Positions 1-8,008 of a stretch of DNA of 64,000 bases are shown here, in pieces (the stretch's first letter is position 1; each line of letters opens with the position of its first letter). Source of the DNA: JACDHG01 sp963815295. GTDB taxonomy: Bacteria; Actinomycetota; Actinomycetes; Propionibacteriales; Nocardioidaceae. Below the pieces are notes generated by a model that worked only from the letters and a program-made list of their open reading frames with translations, had not been told where the DNA came from and ran no database searches. Location: NCBI GenBank assembly GCA_963815295.1, contig CAWFFZ010000003.1:248001-312000 (forward strand), in the 5' to 3' direction. Made by a program: the position numbers and the translations under genes.

Positions 1-1
1 A

Positions 2-100
2 GTGGCGTCTCGGGCAGCTGAGGTCGGAGTGGCAAGCGTCCACGTCTCGATGTCGCACGACGCCGGGATCGCGTCCGCCGTGGTGGTCTTGGAGGACTGA
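2..100 (+). CDS. acpS: holo-[acyl-carrier-protein] synthase, C-terminal end (partial)
   Basis: Only the last 32 codons are in the window; the gene begins upstream. The reading frame ends at the TGA at 98-100, and its end has the pattern HVSMSHDAGIASAVVVLE, typical of the C-terminal strand of AcpS, which transfers 4'-phosphopantetheine from CoA to the serine of apo-ACP. The last base of its stop codon is the first base of the ATG of the next gene (nnr), so the two are translationally coupled. An acpS-nnr-alr order is common in actinobacteria. The identification rests on a short segment. Confidence 0.8.
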   Translation: MASRAAEVGVASVHVSMSHDAGIASAVVVLED

Positions 101-1513
101 TGCGGCAAGCCCACAGTGTCGAACAGGTCCGCGCCGCCGAGGCGGCTCTTCAGGCGACCGTGGCAGCCGGTGCGCTGATGCAGCGGGCCGCGACCGGGCT
201 GGCCCGCGTCTGCGCCGACTACATGGGGCGCGTCTACGGCGCGCGCGTGCTGCTTCTGGTCGGCTCGGGCGACAACGGCGGCGACGCGTTGTATGCCGGC
301 GCGATGCTGGCCCACCGGGGCGCCCAGGTCGATGCGCTGCTGCTCGGGTCCAACGCCCATCAGGGCGGGCTTACTGCGTTACGTCGAGCAGGCGGTCGGC
401 GTTGTTGGGGCGGTCGGCGACCCCGACTTGGTGCTCGACGGGATCGTGGGTCTTGGCGGCTCGGCTGGCCTCCGCGATGAAGCAGCGGCCGTGGTCGCCG
501 AGCTGGCGGAGCTGGGTGCGCCGGTGGTGTCCGTCGACGTACCGAGCGGCATCGAGGTCGACACCGGCCGGGTCGATGGGCCGCACGTCCAGGCAGCAGT
601 GACGGTGACGTTCGGGACGCCCAAGGTCGGGCTCCTTGTCGGCGCAGGGGCTCGGGCTGCGGGAGTGGTGGAGCTGATCGACATCGGGCTGGGGCCGTTC
701 CTTGACGAGCCGGTGGTCGAGGCGCTGCAGGCCGACGACGTACGTCGGCTGCTGCCGACGCCGTCCCCTGAGGCTCACAAGTACACCCGTGGCGTGCTCG
801 GGGTGGCTGCCGGCTCGGAGCAGTACACCGGTGCCGGAGTGCTCGTCGTCTCGGCCGCCCTGGCGACGGGCCTGGCCGGGATGGTGCGCTACGAGGGCGC
901 TAGCGCCGACCTGATCAGAGCGGCCCATCCCGAGGTCGTGATCGGCCCCGGCCAGGTACAGGCCTGGGTGGTCGGCTCGGGGCTTGGCCGCGGGCTCGCG
1001 TCGCAGGTCGCCTCGGTGCTCGCCGAGCGGCTGCCAACCGTCGTCGACGCCGATGCCCTGCGCCACCTGTCGAAACTGCGTCATCCCTCCAAGGCGGCGA
1101 CGCCGAAGATCCTGACGCCCCATGCCGGCGAGCTCGCCGACATGCTCGAGGTGCCGCGCGCCGAGGTCGAGGACACGATGCTCGCGTCTGCGCAGACGGC
1201 GGCCACGAGGTGGGAGTGCGTCGTACTTCTCAAGGGAGATCGCTCGGTGATCGCCTCGCCAGATGGGCGAGTGCGCGTCAACACGACAGGGCTGCCGTGG
1301 TTGGCGACCGCTGGCTCAGGCGACGTGCTGACCGGGGTCTGCGGCACGCTCCTCGCCGCGGGGCTCGACTGTTTCGACGCCGCCTCAGTAGGTGCCTGGC
1401 TGCACGGCGCGGCCGCGACCATGGCCTCAGGCGGCGGCGCGATCCGGGCGACCGACGTCGTCCGCGCCCTCCCGGTCGTGGTCCGTCAGACCGTCAACGA
1501 CACCGTGGCCTGA
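100..1513 (+). pseudogene. nnr: bifunctional NAD(P)H-hydrate epimerase / ADP-dependent NAD(P)H-hydrate dehydratase, frameshifted
   Basis: Repairs damaged NAD(P)HX: an N-terminal YjeF_N epimerase domain and a C-terminal ribokinase-like dehydratase domain. The first 100 residues are read from the ATG at 100 and include the epimerase glycine motif GSGDNGGD at residues 55-62. The rest is read in the next frame up to the TGA at 1511-1513. That part carries VLDGIVGLGG, SVDVPSGIEVDTG, the kinase-fold HAGELADML and the ADP-binding AGSGDVLTG near 1310-1335. Removing one G of the GG at 398-399 joins the halves as GGRVVGAVGDPDLVLDG, the expected family sequence. The lesion is therefore a single-base insertion, either a sequencing error or a recent mutation. 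Both domains are otherwise complete. Confidence 0.85.
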
Positions 1514-1638
1514 CTGAGTCGGCGTCGAGCGCCGCCGCTGGGCGGCCGCCGGGGGACGGGGGACACGGTCAAAATGGAACCGAACGCTGGCCCGAGCGCG
1601 TCGCATCACCGAGAGCATCCCCGACGCAAGGACCTGTC

Positions 1639-2433
1639 ATGAACTCGAACCCCACCGTCAGTGTGCGCAGCCTGCTGGCAGCTCTGGTCGTCTTGATCGC
1701 ACTGACAATGGCGTACGCCGTGGGGGTCCGGTCGGACGGCGGCGAGTCGGCCGCAGCGAGCACCCGCCCCGTCGCGGCCGAGGCCGACCGCCCTGCAGCA
1801 GAGCCCAGCATCGTCATGACCGGGCGGGGCGAGGTCACAGCCGTCCCCGACCAACTCGCGTTCGACGTCGCCGTGACAGTCACGCGGTCCGACGTCTCGA
1901 GCGCCCTCAAGCGTGCCAACACCGTGACGCGCGACGTCATCCGAGCCCTACAGGACCAAGGCATCGCCAGACGCGACCTGGAGACCACCGGGCTGTCGAT
2001 CAACCCCGTCTACGACTACACAGACAGCGGCTCCGTGCTGGTGGGCTACAGAACCACCGAACGGTTCGGCGTTCTGGTCCGGGACTTGAAGGTGGGCGGT
2101 CAGGCGATCACCGTGGCGGCCCAGACCGGAGGCAATGACGTCCGGATCAGCGGCGTCCGGCTTCAGGTCGGCGACCGGGATGGGCTGCTTGCCCAGGCCC
2201 GCGCCGCTGCCGTCAAGGAAGCCGCCGCCAAGGCCGAGCAGTACTCCGACGCCGCAGGCACCAGCCTGGGCTCCGTGGTGTCGGTCCGCGAAGTCTCGGC
2301 GAGGCGACCCGTATCGCAGCTCTTCCGCTCGTCGGATTACGCCGAGCTCTCCAGTGCATCAGCGCCTGTCCCGATCCGGGCCGGTTCGCAGGAGGCGAGC
2401 GTGACTGTCGCGATCACCTGGTCGCTCGGCTGA
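1639..2433 (+). CDS. SIMPL (DUF541) domain secreted or membrane-anchored protein
   Basis: 264 residues. An N-terminal hydrophobic segment (residues 9-27, LLAALVVLIALTMAYAVGV) looks like an uncleaved signal anchor. A low-complexity Ala-rich linker follows, then a SIMPL-type domain beginning at IVMTGRGEVTAVPDQLAFD, the usual opening of DUF541 proteins (repeated beta-alpha-beta units exposed outside the membrane). The ATG at 1639 is preceded by AAGGA about 7 bases upstream and places the signal segment at the start; the frame stays open further upstream but without similarity to this family. No enzymatic function is established for bacterial SIMPL proteins; a cell-envelope role is inferred. Confidence 0.8.
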   Translation: MNSNPTVSVRSLLAALVVLIALTMAYAVGVRSDGGESAAASTRPVAAEADRPAAEPSIVMTGRGEVTAVPDQLAFDVAVTVTRSDVSSALKRANTVTRDVIRALQDQGIARRDLETTGLSINPVYDYTDSGSVLVGYRTTERFGVLVRDLKVGGQAITVAAQTGGNDVRISGVRLQVGDRDGLLAQARAAAVKEAAAKAEQYSDAAGTSLGSVVSVREVSARRPVSQLFRSSDYAELSSASAPVPIRAGSQEASVTVAITWSLG

Positions 2434-2507
2434 CCTAGCACTCGAGACCGCGCCGCTCGCCGCGGGTGGGAGGCGGTGGTCACGTCCTTTGACACAATGG
2501 CTGCGAC

Positions 2508-3677
2508 ATGACAGCCGTTGACGCAGGACGAGACGACACCAGTCTGTTCCGCCGACGGGCCGAGGCTGTCATCGATCTCGATGCGATCAGCGCCAACGTC
2601 GCACGGCTACGACAGCACGCGGGTGGGATCGAGCTGATGGCCGTCGTCAAGGCTGACGGCTACGGCCACGGGATCCTAGAGTCCGGCGCCGCTGCCCGTG
2701 CCGGCGGCGCGTCCTGGCTTGGGGTCGCCTTGCTCGACGAGGCGCTCCAGTTGCGTGCGGGTGGCGACACCGGCCCGATCCTGTCCTGGCTCGCGGTGCC
2801 CGGCGAGAGGTATGACGAGGCGGTGGCGGCTGGCGTCGAGGTGTCGGCATACACCGTCGCAGAGCTCGACGAGATCGTCGCCGGCGCCAGCGGGGCCGGG
2901 CGAGCGGCCTCGGTGCAGCTGAAGCTCGACTCCGGTCTCGGCCGCGGAGGCGCGCAGCCCGCCGACTGGCAACAGCTTGTCGACGGCGCCGCGTCCCGCC
3001 AGGCTGGCGGCCACCTCGTGGTGACCGGCGTGTGGTCGCATCTGGCCTGCTCCGACGAGCCCGGCCATCCGTCGATCGCGGCGCAGACTGCGGAGTTCGA
3101 AGCCGGGGTTGCTTACGCCAGCGCGGCCGGGCTGGAGCTGCGCCACGTGCACCTGGCCAACTCGGGCGGAGTGCTCGCGTCGCCAAGCACCTGGTTCTCG
3201 ATGGTGCGGCCCGGCATCGCGATCTACGGCGTCTCGCCTTTCGGCGACGGATCCAGCCCGGTTGAGCTCACCCCGGCCATGACCCTGCGGACGCGGGTCG
3301 CGCTGGTGAAACGGGTCCCCGCCGGACACGGCGTGTCCTACGGGCACACGTACATCACCGACCGCGAGACGACCCTCGCGCTGGTTCCGGTCGGCTACGG
3401 CGACGGGATCCCGCGCCACGCCTCGAGCCGTGGCCCGGTGCAGGTCGGCGGCCGCATCCACCACGTCGCCGGCAGGGTCTGCATGGACCAGTTCGTGCTC
3501 GACATCGGCGACCAGACCGCCGCAGCCGGTGACGAGGCGGTCATCTTCGGCCGGGCCGACCGAGGTGAGCCCACCGCGCATGACTGGGCCAAGGCTGCGG
3601 ACACGATCGGCTACGAGATCGTGACGAGGCTCGGCAGCCGCGTGCCCCGCACGTACGTCGGAGACCTGGCCACATGA
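2508..3677 (+). CDS. alr: alanine racemase
   Basis: 389 residues, the usual length for Alr, a PLP enzyme that interconverts L- and D-alanine for peptidoglycan. The PLP-binding lysine is K48 in AVVKADGYGHG, and the second catalytic base is Y277 in HGVSYGHTY. The C-terminal beta domain includes GRVCMDQFVLDIGD. The stop overlaps the ATG of the following hydrolase by 4 bases (ATGA), and a GNAT-TsaE gene follows that, an arrangement conserved around alr in actinobacteria. The sequence TTTGACACAATGG just upstream of the ATG could hold a -10 element giving a very short leader, but this is weak. Confidence 0.95.
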   Translation: MTAVDAGRDDTSLFRRRAEAVIDLDAISANVARLRQHAGGIELMAVVKADGYGHGILESGAAARAGGASWLGVALLDEALQLRAGGDTGPILSWLAVPGERYDEAVAAGVEVSAYTVAELDEIVAGASGAGRAASVQLKLDSGLGRGGAQPADWQQLVDGAASRQAGGHLVVTGVWSHLACSDEPGHPSIAAQTAEFEAGVAYASAAGLELRHVHLANSGGVLASPSTWFSMVRPGIAIYGVSPFGDGSSPVELTPAMTLRTRVALVKRVPAGHGVSYGHTYITDRETTLALVPVGYGDGIPRHASSRGPVQVGGRIHHVAGRVCMDQFVLDIGDQTAAAGDEAVIFGRADRGEPTAHDWAKAADTIGYEIVTRLGSRVPRTYVGDLAT

Positions 3678-4738
3678 GCCGCCGCAGCAACTTCGGCAAG
3701 TACCTCGGGATCGCGGGCGCCGCGGTTGGGGTGTTGGCCGCGGGCGCAGCGGCAGGCGTCCTGGCTGAGCGCAAGATCATCGCGCGTGGTCGGCCGGCGT
3801 CTGCCGAGGAGCTGGGGTCACTGCGCGGCGTCAAGCACACGGTGTCGGCCGATGACGACCTCCCGTTGCATGCGGAGGTCGACAAGGCCACGCGTTCGCG
3901 AACCGCCGGACGACCGACAGTCGTCTTCATCCACGGCTACGCCCTCAACCTCGACTGCTGGCACTTCCAGCGGTCAGCGATGCGCGGCCGGAACCGGATG
4001 GTGTTCTACGACCAGCGATCACACGGCCGGTCAGGCCGGTCGCGGCGGGAGCACTGCACGATCAACCAGCTTGGTCGAGACCTTGCGTCGGTGATCGAGG
4101 CGCTCGCTCCCGACGACCCAGTCGTGCTGGTCGGTCACTCCATGGGCGGGATGACCGTGATGGCCCTGGCCGAACAGCACCCGGAGTGGTTCGGCAGCCG
4201 CGTCGTTGGCGTTGCCTTCATCTCGACAAGCGCGGGCGAGCTGAGGGCCTCGGCGCTGGGTCTGCCCGGCCTCCCGGGCAGGCTCCTGCACCGGCTCTCG
4301 CCGGCCGTTGTCGCGACTCTTGCGCGCGCTCCTAGGCTCGTCGAGGGCGGGCGAAGGGTGGGCTCCGACTTCGGCTACGTCGTCACCCGCAAGCTGGCCT
4401 TCGGCACGCATGCACCGCAGGAGCTGGTCGACTTCACCGACGAGATGCTCGCCGGTACCCCCATCGATGTGGTGGCGGACTTCTTCCCGGACTTCGACGG
4501 TCACGACAAGTTCGACGCGCTGGCGGCTTTGGATCGCGTGTCGACGGTCGTCATCTGTGGCGGGCGCGACGCCATCACCCCCGTCGAGCACAGCCGGCGG
4601 CTTGCTCAGACCGTCACCAGTGCTGAGCTCGCCGAGATTCCTGACGCGGGCCACATGGTCATGCTCGAGTGTCCCGACGAGGTCACGGGGGCAATCGAGC
4701 GCATCTTCGGCCGTGCCGGGGCTGCTGCCCGTGAGTGA
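3674..4738 (+). CDS. alpha/beta-fold hydrolase with N-terminal membrane segment
   Basis: 354 residues. A hydrophobic Ala/Gly-rich segment (about residues 10-30) is followed by an alpha/beta hydrolase domain. Visible features are the oxyanion-hole motif VFIHGYALNLDCW (residues 84-96), the nucleophile elbow GHSMGGM with S156, a likely acid in GGRDAITPVEH and a catalytic His in DAGHMVMLE. It is translationally coupled to alr (4-base overlap) and overlaps the next gene by 8 bases. Hydrolases in this alr-tsaE position are common in actinobacteria, but their substrate is not known to me. The membrane segment suggests action at the inner face or outside of the membrane. Confidence 0.85.
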   Translation: MSRRSNFGKYLGIAGAAVGVLAAGAAAGVLAERKIIARGRPASAEELGSLRGVKHTVSADDDLPLHAEVDKATRSRTAGRPTVVFIHGYALNLDCWHFQRSAMRGRNRMVFYDQRSHGRSGRSRREHCTINQLGRDLASVIEALAPDDPVVLVGHSMGGMTVMALAEQHPEWFGSRVVGVAFISTSAGELRASALGLPGLPGRLLHRLSPAVVATLARAPRLVEGGRRVGSDFGYVVTRKLAFGTHAPQELVDFTDEMLAGTPIDVVADFFPDFDGHDKFDALAALDRVSTVVICGGRDAITPVEHSRRLAQTVTSAELAEIPDAGHMVMLECPDEVTGAIERIFGRAGAAARE

Positions 4739-5672
4739 CCTCAGAGTCGACGAGGCGACCGTCGACGACGCTGCGATGGTGTGCGACGTCATCCACGCCG
4801 GCTTCTCTGCCAGGCAACGGCTCGACCCACCGAGCACCGCCCTCAGCGAGACGCCCGAGTCGGTTGCTGCCGCGATCGGGAGCGATGGCGGGCTGCTGTG
4901 CCGTGTGGACGGGCAGCCGGCAGGCGCCCTGCTCTTCCGTGACGCCGGCTCGGCGCTGGCGATGCGGCGCGTCAGCGTGGTGCCCCACTTCCAGGCGCGC
5001 GGGGTGGCGTCGTCGATGGTTGGTGTCGCCGAGGAGGTTGCGGCAGGTCGAGGCCACGACGACATACAGCTGGCGGCGAGAACGGAGCTACCGGCAACTG
5101 TGACGTTCTGGGTCCGGCGCGGATATGCCGAGGTAGCGCGCAGCGGCACCAGTCTCACGCTGGGGAAGGCGCTGCCGCTTGAGGTGGTGATGCCCGATGC
5201 CGACGCCACGGAGGCGTTCGGTCGCGACCTTGCCGGGCTGATCCGCCGCGGCGATGTGGTGATCCTCACCGGGCAGCTCGGCGCGGGTAAGACGACGCTG
5301 ACCCGAGGTATCGGCGCCGGCCTCGGAGTACGCGGTGATGTCACATCGCCGACGTTCGTGATCTCGCGGCTGCATCCGTCTCTGTCGGGTAGGCCGGCGC
5401 TGTTGCACGTGGACGCCTATCGGCTGGGTGATGGCGCCGAGCTCGACGACCTCGACCTCGACGCGTTCGCGGACGATGCGGTGACTGTGGTCGAGTGGGG
5501 CGAGGGCGTCGCGGAGGCCCTCTCGGAGCACCGGCTTCGGGTGAACGTCGGGCGCTCTCACGGTGAGCAGCCCGACGGCGCTCGAACCGTCACCGTTACG
5601 CCGGTGGGATCGCGCTGGTTCGGCGCCGGCGTTCGATCTGCGCTGCTCGGAGTCGGCGCGCGTTTCCGGTGA
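4731..5672 (+). CDS. tsaE: GNAT acetyltransferase-TsaE fusion (t6A synthesis ATPase)
   Basis: 313 residues from a GTG at 4731 that overlaps the preceding stop. Residues 1-150 are a GNAT-type domain with the acetyl-CoA loop pattern VVPHFQARGVASSM at 83-96. Residues 155-313 are TsaE, the ATPase that partners TsaB and TsaD in making N6-threonylcarbamoyladenosine at tRNA position 37. Its Walker A is GQLGAGKTT (181-189), followed by SPTFVISR, HVDAYRL and VVEWGEG. No stop or strong internal start separates the domains, so this looks like a true fusion. An ATG at 5190 (MPDADATEAFG) could allow separate TsaE production but lacks a clear ribosome site. A separate rimI lies downstream, so the GNAT half is not the operon's RimI. 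Confidence 0.88.
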   Translation: MSDLRVDEATVDDAAMVCDVIHAGFSARQRLDPPSTALSETPESVAAAIGSDGGLLCRVDGQPAGALLFRDAGSALAMRRVSVVPHFQARGVASSMVGVAEEVAAGRGHDDIQLAARTELPATVTFWVRRGYAEVARSGTSLTLGKALPLEVVMPDADATEAFGRDLAGLIRRGDVVILTGQLGAGKTTLTRGIGAGLGVRGDVTSPTFVISRLHPSLSGRPALLHVDAYRLGDGAELDDLDLDAFADDAVTVVEWGEGVAEALSEHRLRVNVGRSHGEQPDGARTVTVTPVGSRWFGAGVRSALLGVGARFR

Positions 5673-5677
5673 TCGAG

Positions 5678-5701
5678 CTGCCGAGTTCAGGGGCTCGGCA
5701 G
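5678..5701 (+). terminator. hairpin between tsaE and tsaB
   Basis: A perfect 8-base stem, CTGCCGAG and CTCGGCAG, encloses the 8-base loop TTCAGGGG, starting 6 bases after the tsaE stop. There is no T tract. It could be an attenuating terminator splitting the alr-tsaE genes from tsaB-rimI-tsaD. Confidence 0.45.
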
Positions 5702-5732
5702 CGTGCTCGACCAGCGGTTTGCCGCGGCAGAA

Positions 5733-5767
5733 GTGACCAGTCGACGCGGCATACGTGACCAGTCGAC
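5733..5767 (+). repeat. 13-base direct repeat in front of tsaB
   Basis: The sequence GTGACCAGTCGAC occurs at 5733-5745 and again at 5755-5767, 22 bases apart (two helical turns), ending 23 bases before the tsaB ATG. A tandem protein-binding site is possible. Only the repeat itself is observed. Confidence 0.5.
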
Positions 5768-5790
5768 GGCGGCAATAGGCTGGGGCGGCC

Positions 5791-6417
5791 ATGTTGCTCG
5801 CCTTCGACACCGCCACCCACGCCGTCACGGTGGCGCTTCACGACGGAGCCGATGTCGTGGCTGAGTCGACGGTTGTGGATGCGCTCCGCCACGGTGAACT
5901 CCTCGCCCCTGGCATCCAGCGGGTCCTCAGCGCGGCGGGTGTGGCGCCGCGCGACGTCACCCGGATCGCGGTCGGCGTCGGGCCCGGCCCGTTCACCGGC
6001 CTACGGGTCGGCATCGTCACGGCGCGCACGATGGGGGCTGTCCTCGGCGTGCCCGTGGTCGGCGTCTGCACGCTCGACCTCGTCGCGGCGGCCGTCGAAT
6101 GCGCCGAGCCGTTCCTGGTCGCCACTGACGCGCGCCGCAAGGAGGTCTACTGGGCGACGTACGCCGACGCCCGCCGACGTACCGACGGACCCCACGTCTC
6201 CCGTCCGGCCGCGGTCGCTACGACCAGACCGGCCGCGGGTCGGGGCGCCGTGCTCTATCCGCAGGAGTTCCCTCATGCGGTCAGCCCGGAGCACCCCGAT
6301 GCCGCCGTCCTGGCCCGCATCGTCGTCTCCGGCTCGGTCGACCTGCTGGCGCCAGAGCCGCTGTACCTCCGCCGGCCCGACGCGGTCGAGGCTGGCCCCC
6401 GCAAGAGGGTCCTGTGA
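5791..6417 (+). CDS. tsaB: tRNA threonylcarbamoyladenosine biosynthesis protein TsaB
   Basis: 208 residues of the ASKHA fold, beginning MLLAFDTATHAVTVAL with the characteristic GVGPGPFTGLRVG segment at about residues 62-74. TsaB is the non-catalytic scaffold that binds TsaD and TsaE to form the t6A37 synthase. The ATG at 5791 follows GGGGCGG. The stop overlaps the rimI GTG by 4 bases (GTGA), and rimI overlaps tsaD in the same way, so tsaB-rimI-tsaD should be one coupled unit, as in mycobacteria. Confidence 0.93.
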   Translation: MLLAFDTATHAVTVALHDGADVVAESTVVDALRHGELLAPGIQRVLSAAGVAPRDVTRIAVGVGPGPFTGLRVGIVTARTMGAVLGVPVVGVCTLDLVAAAVECAEPFLVATDARRKEVYWATYADARRRTDGPHVSRPAAVATTRPAAGRGAVLYPQEFPHAVSPEHPDAAVLARIVVSGSVDLLAPEPLYLRRPDAVEAGPRKRVL

Positions 6418-6905
6418 CGACCGTCATCCGCGCCGCCGCGCGTGAGGACCTCGCTGCGGTGCTGGCGATCGAGGAGGCCGCCTTCGGGGCGGAAGCCTGG
6501 TCCGCCGCGCTGGTCAAGGCGGAGCTCGACGACCTTGGGCCTGTCCGGTTCGCTAGCGTCGCCGAGGAGTCCGGCGACTCCGGCCAGGTGAAGCTCACCG
6601 GCTATGCCGTCGGCCGCTCTGTCGGTGCCGTGGCCGACATAGCGCGGGTGGCCGTGCTGCCCGCCCGGCGTCGTACCGGCGTCGGCCTGCTGTTGCTGTC
6701 GGAGCTCGTCGCTGAGGCCCGTCGCCGCGGATGTGACCGGGCGCTGCTGGAGGTTGCTGCCGACAACGTGTCAGCTCTGGCGCTGTATACGGACGCCGGC
6801 TTCGAGACCATTGACCGCAGGGCCCGCTACTACTCCGGCGACAAGGATGCGCTGGTGATGCGGCTGATGCTCTCCCGACTCGCGACCCACGACGTGGACA
6901 CGTGA
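6414..6905 (+). CDS. rimI: ribosomal protein S18 alanine N-acetyltransferase (RimI-like GNAT)
   Basis: 163 residues from a GTG at 6414 overlapping the tsaB stop. GNAT fold: IEEAAFGAEAWSAALV near the N terminus, then the core VAVLPARRRTGVGLLLL with the RRTGVG acetyl-CoA loop, then EVAADNVSALALYTDAGFE, the typical RimI ending in which an Asn and a Tyr line the active site. RimI acetylates the N-terminal alanine of S18 in E. coli; in actinobacteria it sits between tsaB and tsaD as here. The exact protein substrate in this organism is inferred from family and position. Confidence 0.9.
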   Translation: MTTVIRAAAREDLAAVLAIEEAAFGAEAWSAALVKAELDDLGPVRFASVAEESGDSGQVKLTGYAVGRSVGAVADIARVAVLPARRRTGVGLLLLSELVAEARRRGCDRALLEVAADNVSALALYTDAGFETIDRRARYYSGDKDALVMRLMLSRLATHDVDT

Positions 6906-7948
6906 TGAGCGACCACCCGCTCGTTCTCGGGGTCGAGACGTCGTGTGACGAGACCGGCGTCGGCCTCGTCCGTGGGCATACGTTGCTGGCCGACGCGGTG
7001 GCGTCGAGCGTCGACGAACATGCGCGGTTCGGCGGCGTCGTGCCGGAGGTGGCAAGCCGGGCACACCTGGAGGCGATGGTGCCGACCATCGAGCGGTCCT
7101 GTCGCGAGGCGGGGGTGTCGTTGGCAGACGTCGACGCGGTGGCGGTCACGTCCGGGCCCGGTTTGGCGGGCGCGCTCCTCGTCGGCGTGGCGGCCGCGAA
7201 GGCGCTGTCGCTGACGCTCGGAGTGCCGTTGTACGGCGTCAACCACCTCTCCGCCCACGTCGCTGTCGATCAGCTCGAGCACGGGGCGCTGCCTGAGCCG
7301 TGCGTGGCGTTGCTCGTCAGCGGTGGCCACTCGAGCCTGCTGCTGGTCGACGACGTCACAGTGGGCGTCGAACCTCTCGGTACGACGATGGACGACGCCG
7401 CGGGGGAGGCGTTCGACAAGGTTGCCCGGTTGCTCGGACTGCCCTTCCCGGGTGGTCCGCACATCGACCGGCTGGCCGGTGGGGGCACTGTGACGATTGA
7501 CTTCCCGCGTGGGCTCACTGCGCGGAAGGACATGGAGCGGCACCGCTTCGACTTCTCGTTCAGCGGGCTGAAGACCGCCGTCGCCCGGTGGGTGGAGGCC
7601 CGCGAGCGTGGCGGTGAGTCGGTGCCAGTTGCTGACGTGGCGGCGTCATTCCAGGAGGCGGTGTGCGACGTACTCACACGCAAGGCAGTCGAAGCGTGTG
7701 TGGTGTCCGGTTCTGATCACCTGGTGATCGGCGGTGGGGTGGCCGCCAACTCTCGCCTTCGAGGGCTGGCGGAGGCGAGGGCGGCGGAGCATGGGATCAC
7801 CGTCCGGGTGCCGCGTCCGGACCTCTGCACCGACAACGGTGCGATGGTCGCGGCGCTGGGCGCCGAGCTGCTGCGCCGCGGACGGGCTGCGTCGGCGCTC
7901 GACATACCGGCGGACTCCTCGCTGCCGATCACGACCGTCGTCGCCTGA
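6902..7948 (+). CDS. tsaD: tRNA threonylcarbamoyltransferase catalytic subunit TsaD
   Basis: 348 residues, full family length. TsaD transfers the threonylcarbamoyl group to A37 of ANN-decoding tRNAs. Visible motifs are GVETSCDETGVGLV at the N terminus, VTSGPGLAGALLVG, the metal-binding NHLSAH (H115, H119), LLVSGGHSSLLLVDD, FPGGPHIDRLAGGG and the C-terminal Asp in PDLCTDNGAMVA. The start may be the GTG at 6902 (overlapping the rimI stop) or the ATG directly after it at 6905; they differ by one residue. It is the last gene of the unit and is followed by a strong hairpin. Confidence 0.95.
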   Translation: MMSDHPLVLGVETSCDETGVGLVRGHTLLADAVASSVDEHARFGGVVPEVASRAHLEAMVPTIERSCREAGVSLADVDAVAVTSGPGLAGALLVGVAAAKALSLTLGVPLYGVNHLSAHVAVDQLEHGALPEPCVALLVSGGHSSLLLVDDVTVGVEPLGTTMDDAAGEAFDKVARLLGLPFPGGPHIDRLAGGGTVTIDFPRGLTARKDMERHRFDFSFSGLKTAVARWVEARERGGESVPVADVAASFQEAVCDVLTRKAVEACVVSGSDHLVIGGGVAANSRLRGLAEARAAEHGITVRVPRPDLCTDNGAMVAALGAELLRRGRAASALDIPADSSLPITTVVA

Positions 7949-7958
7949 TCCCCCACAA

Positions 7959-8000
7959 CGTCCGTGCAACTGGCTGCGATAGCGCGCGGCGGCACGGACG
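7959..8000. terminator. bidirectional hairpin terminator between convergent genes
   Basis: Inverted repeat CGTCCGTGC (7959-7967) and GCACGGACG (7992-8000), lying between the stop of tsaD and the stop of the convergent minus-strand gene at 8009. A flanking CCCCC/GGGGG pair could lengthen the stem. Confidence 0.6.
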
Positions 8001-8008
8001 CAACTGCG

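Noticed and set aside
380..410. Programmed ribosomal frameshift in nnr
   Set aside because: No slippery heptamer or downstream structure stands out, nnr is not known to use one, and similar lesions recur in unrelated genes of the window.
5190..5672. Separate tsaE gene starting at the ATG at 5190
   Set aside because: No convincing ribosome site and an unbroken frame with the GNAT part; kept only as an alternative in the fusion entry.
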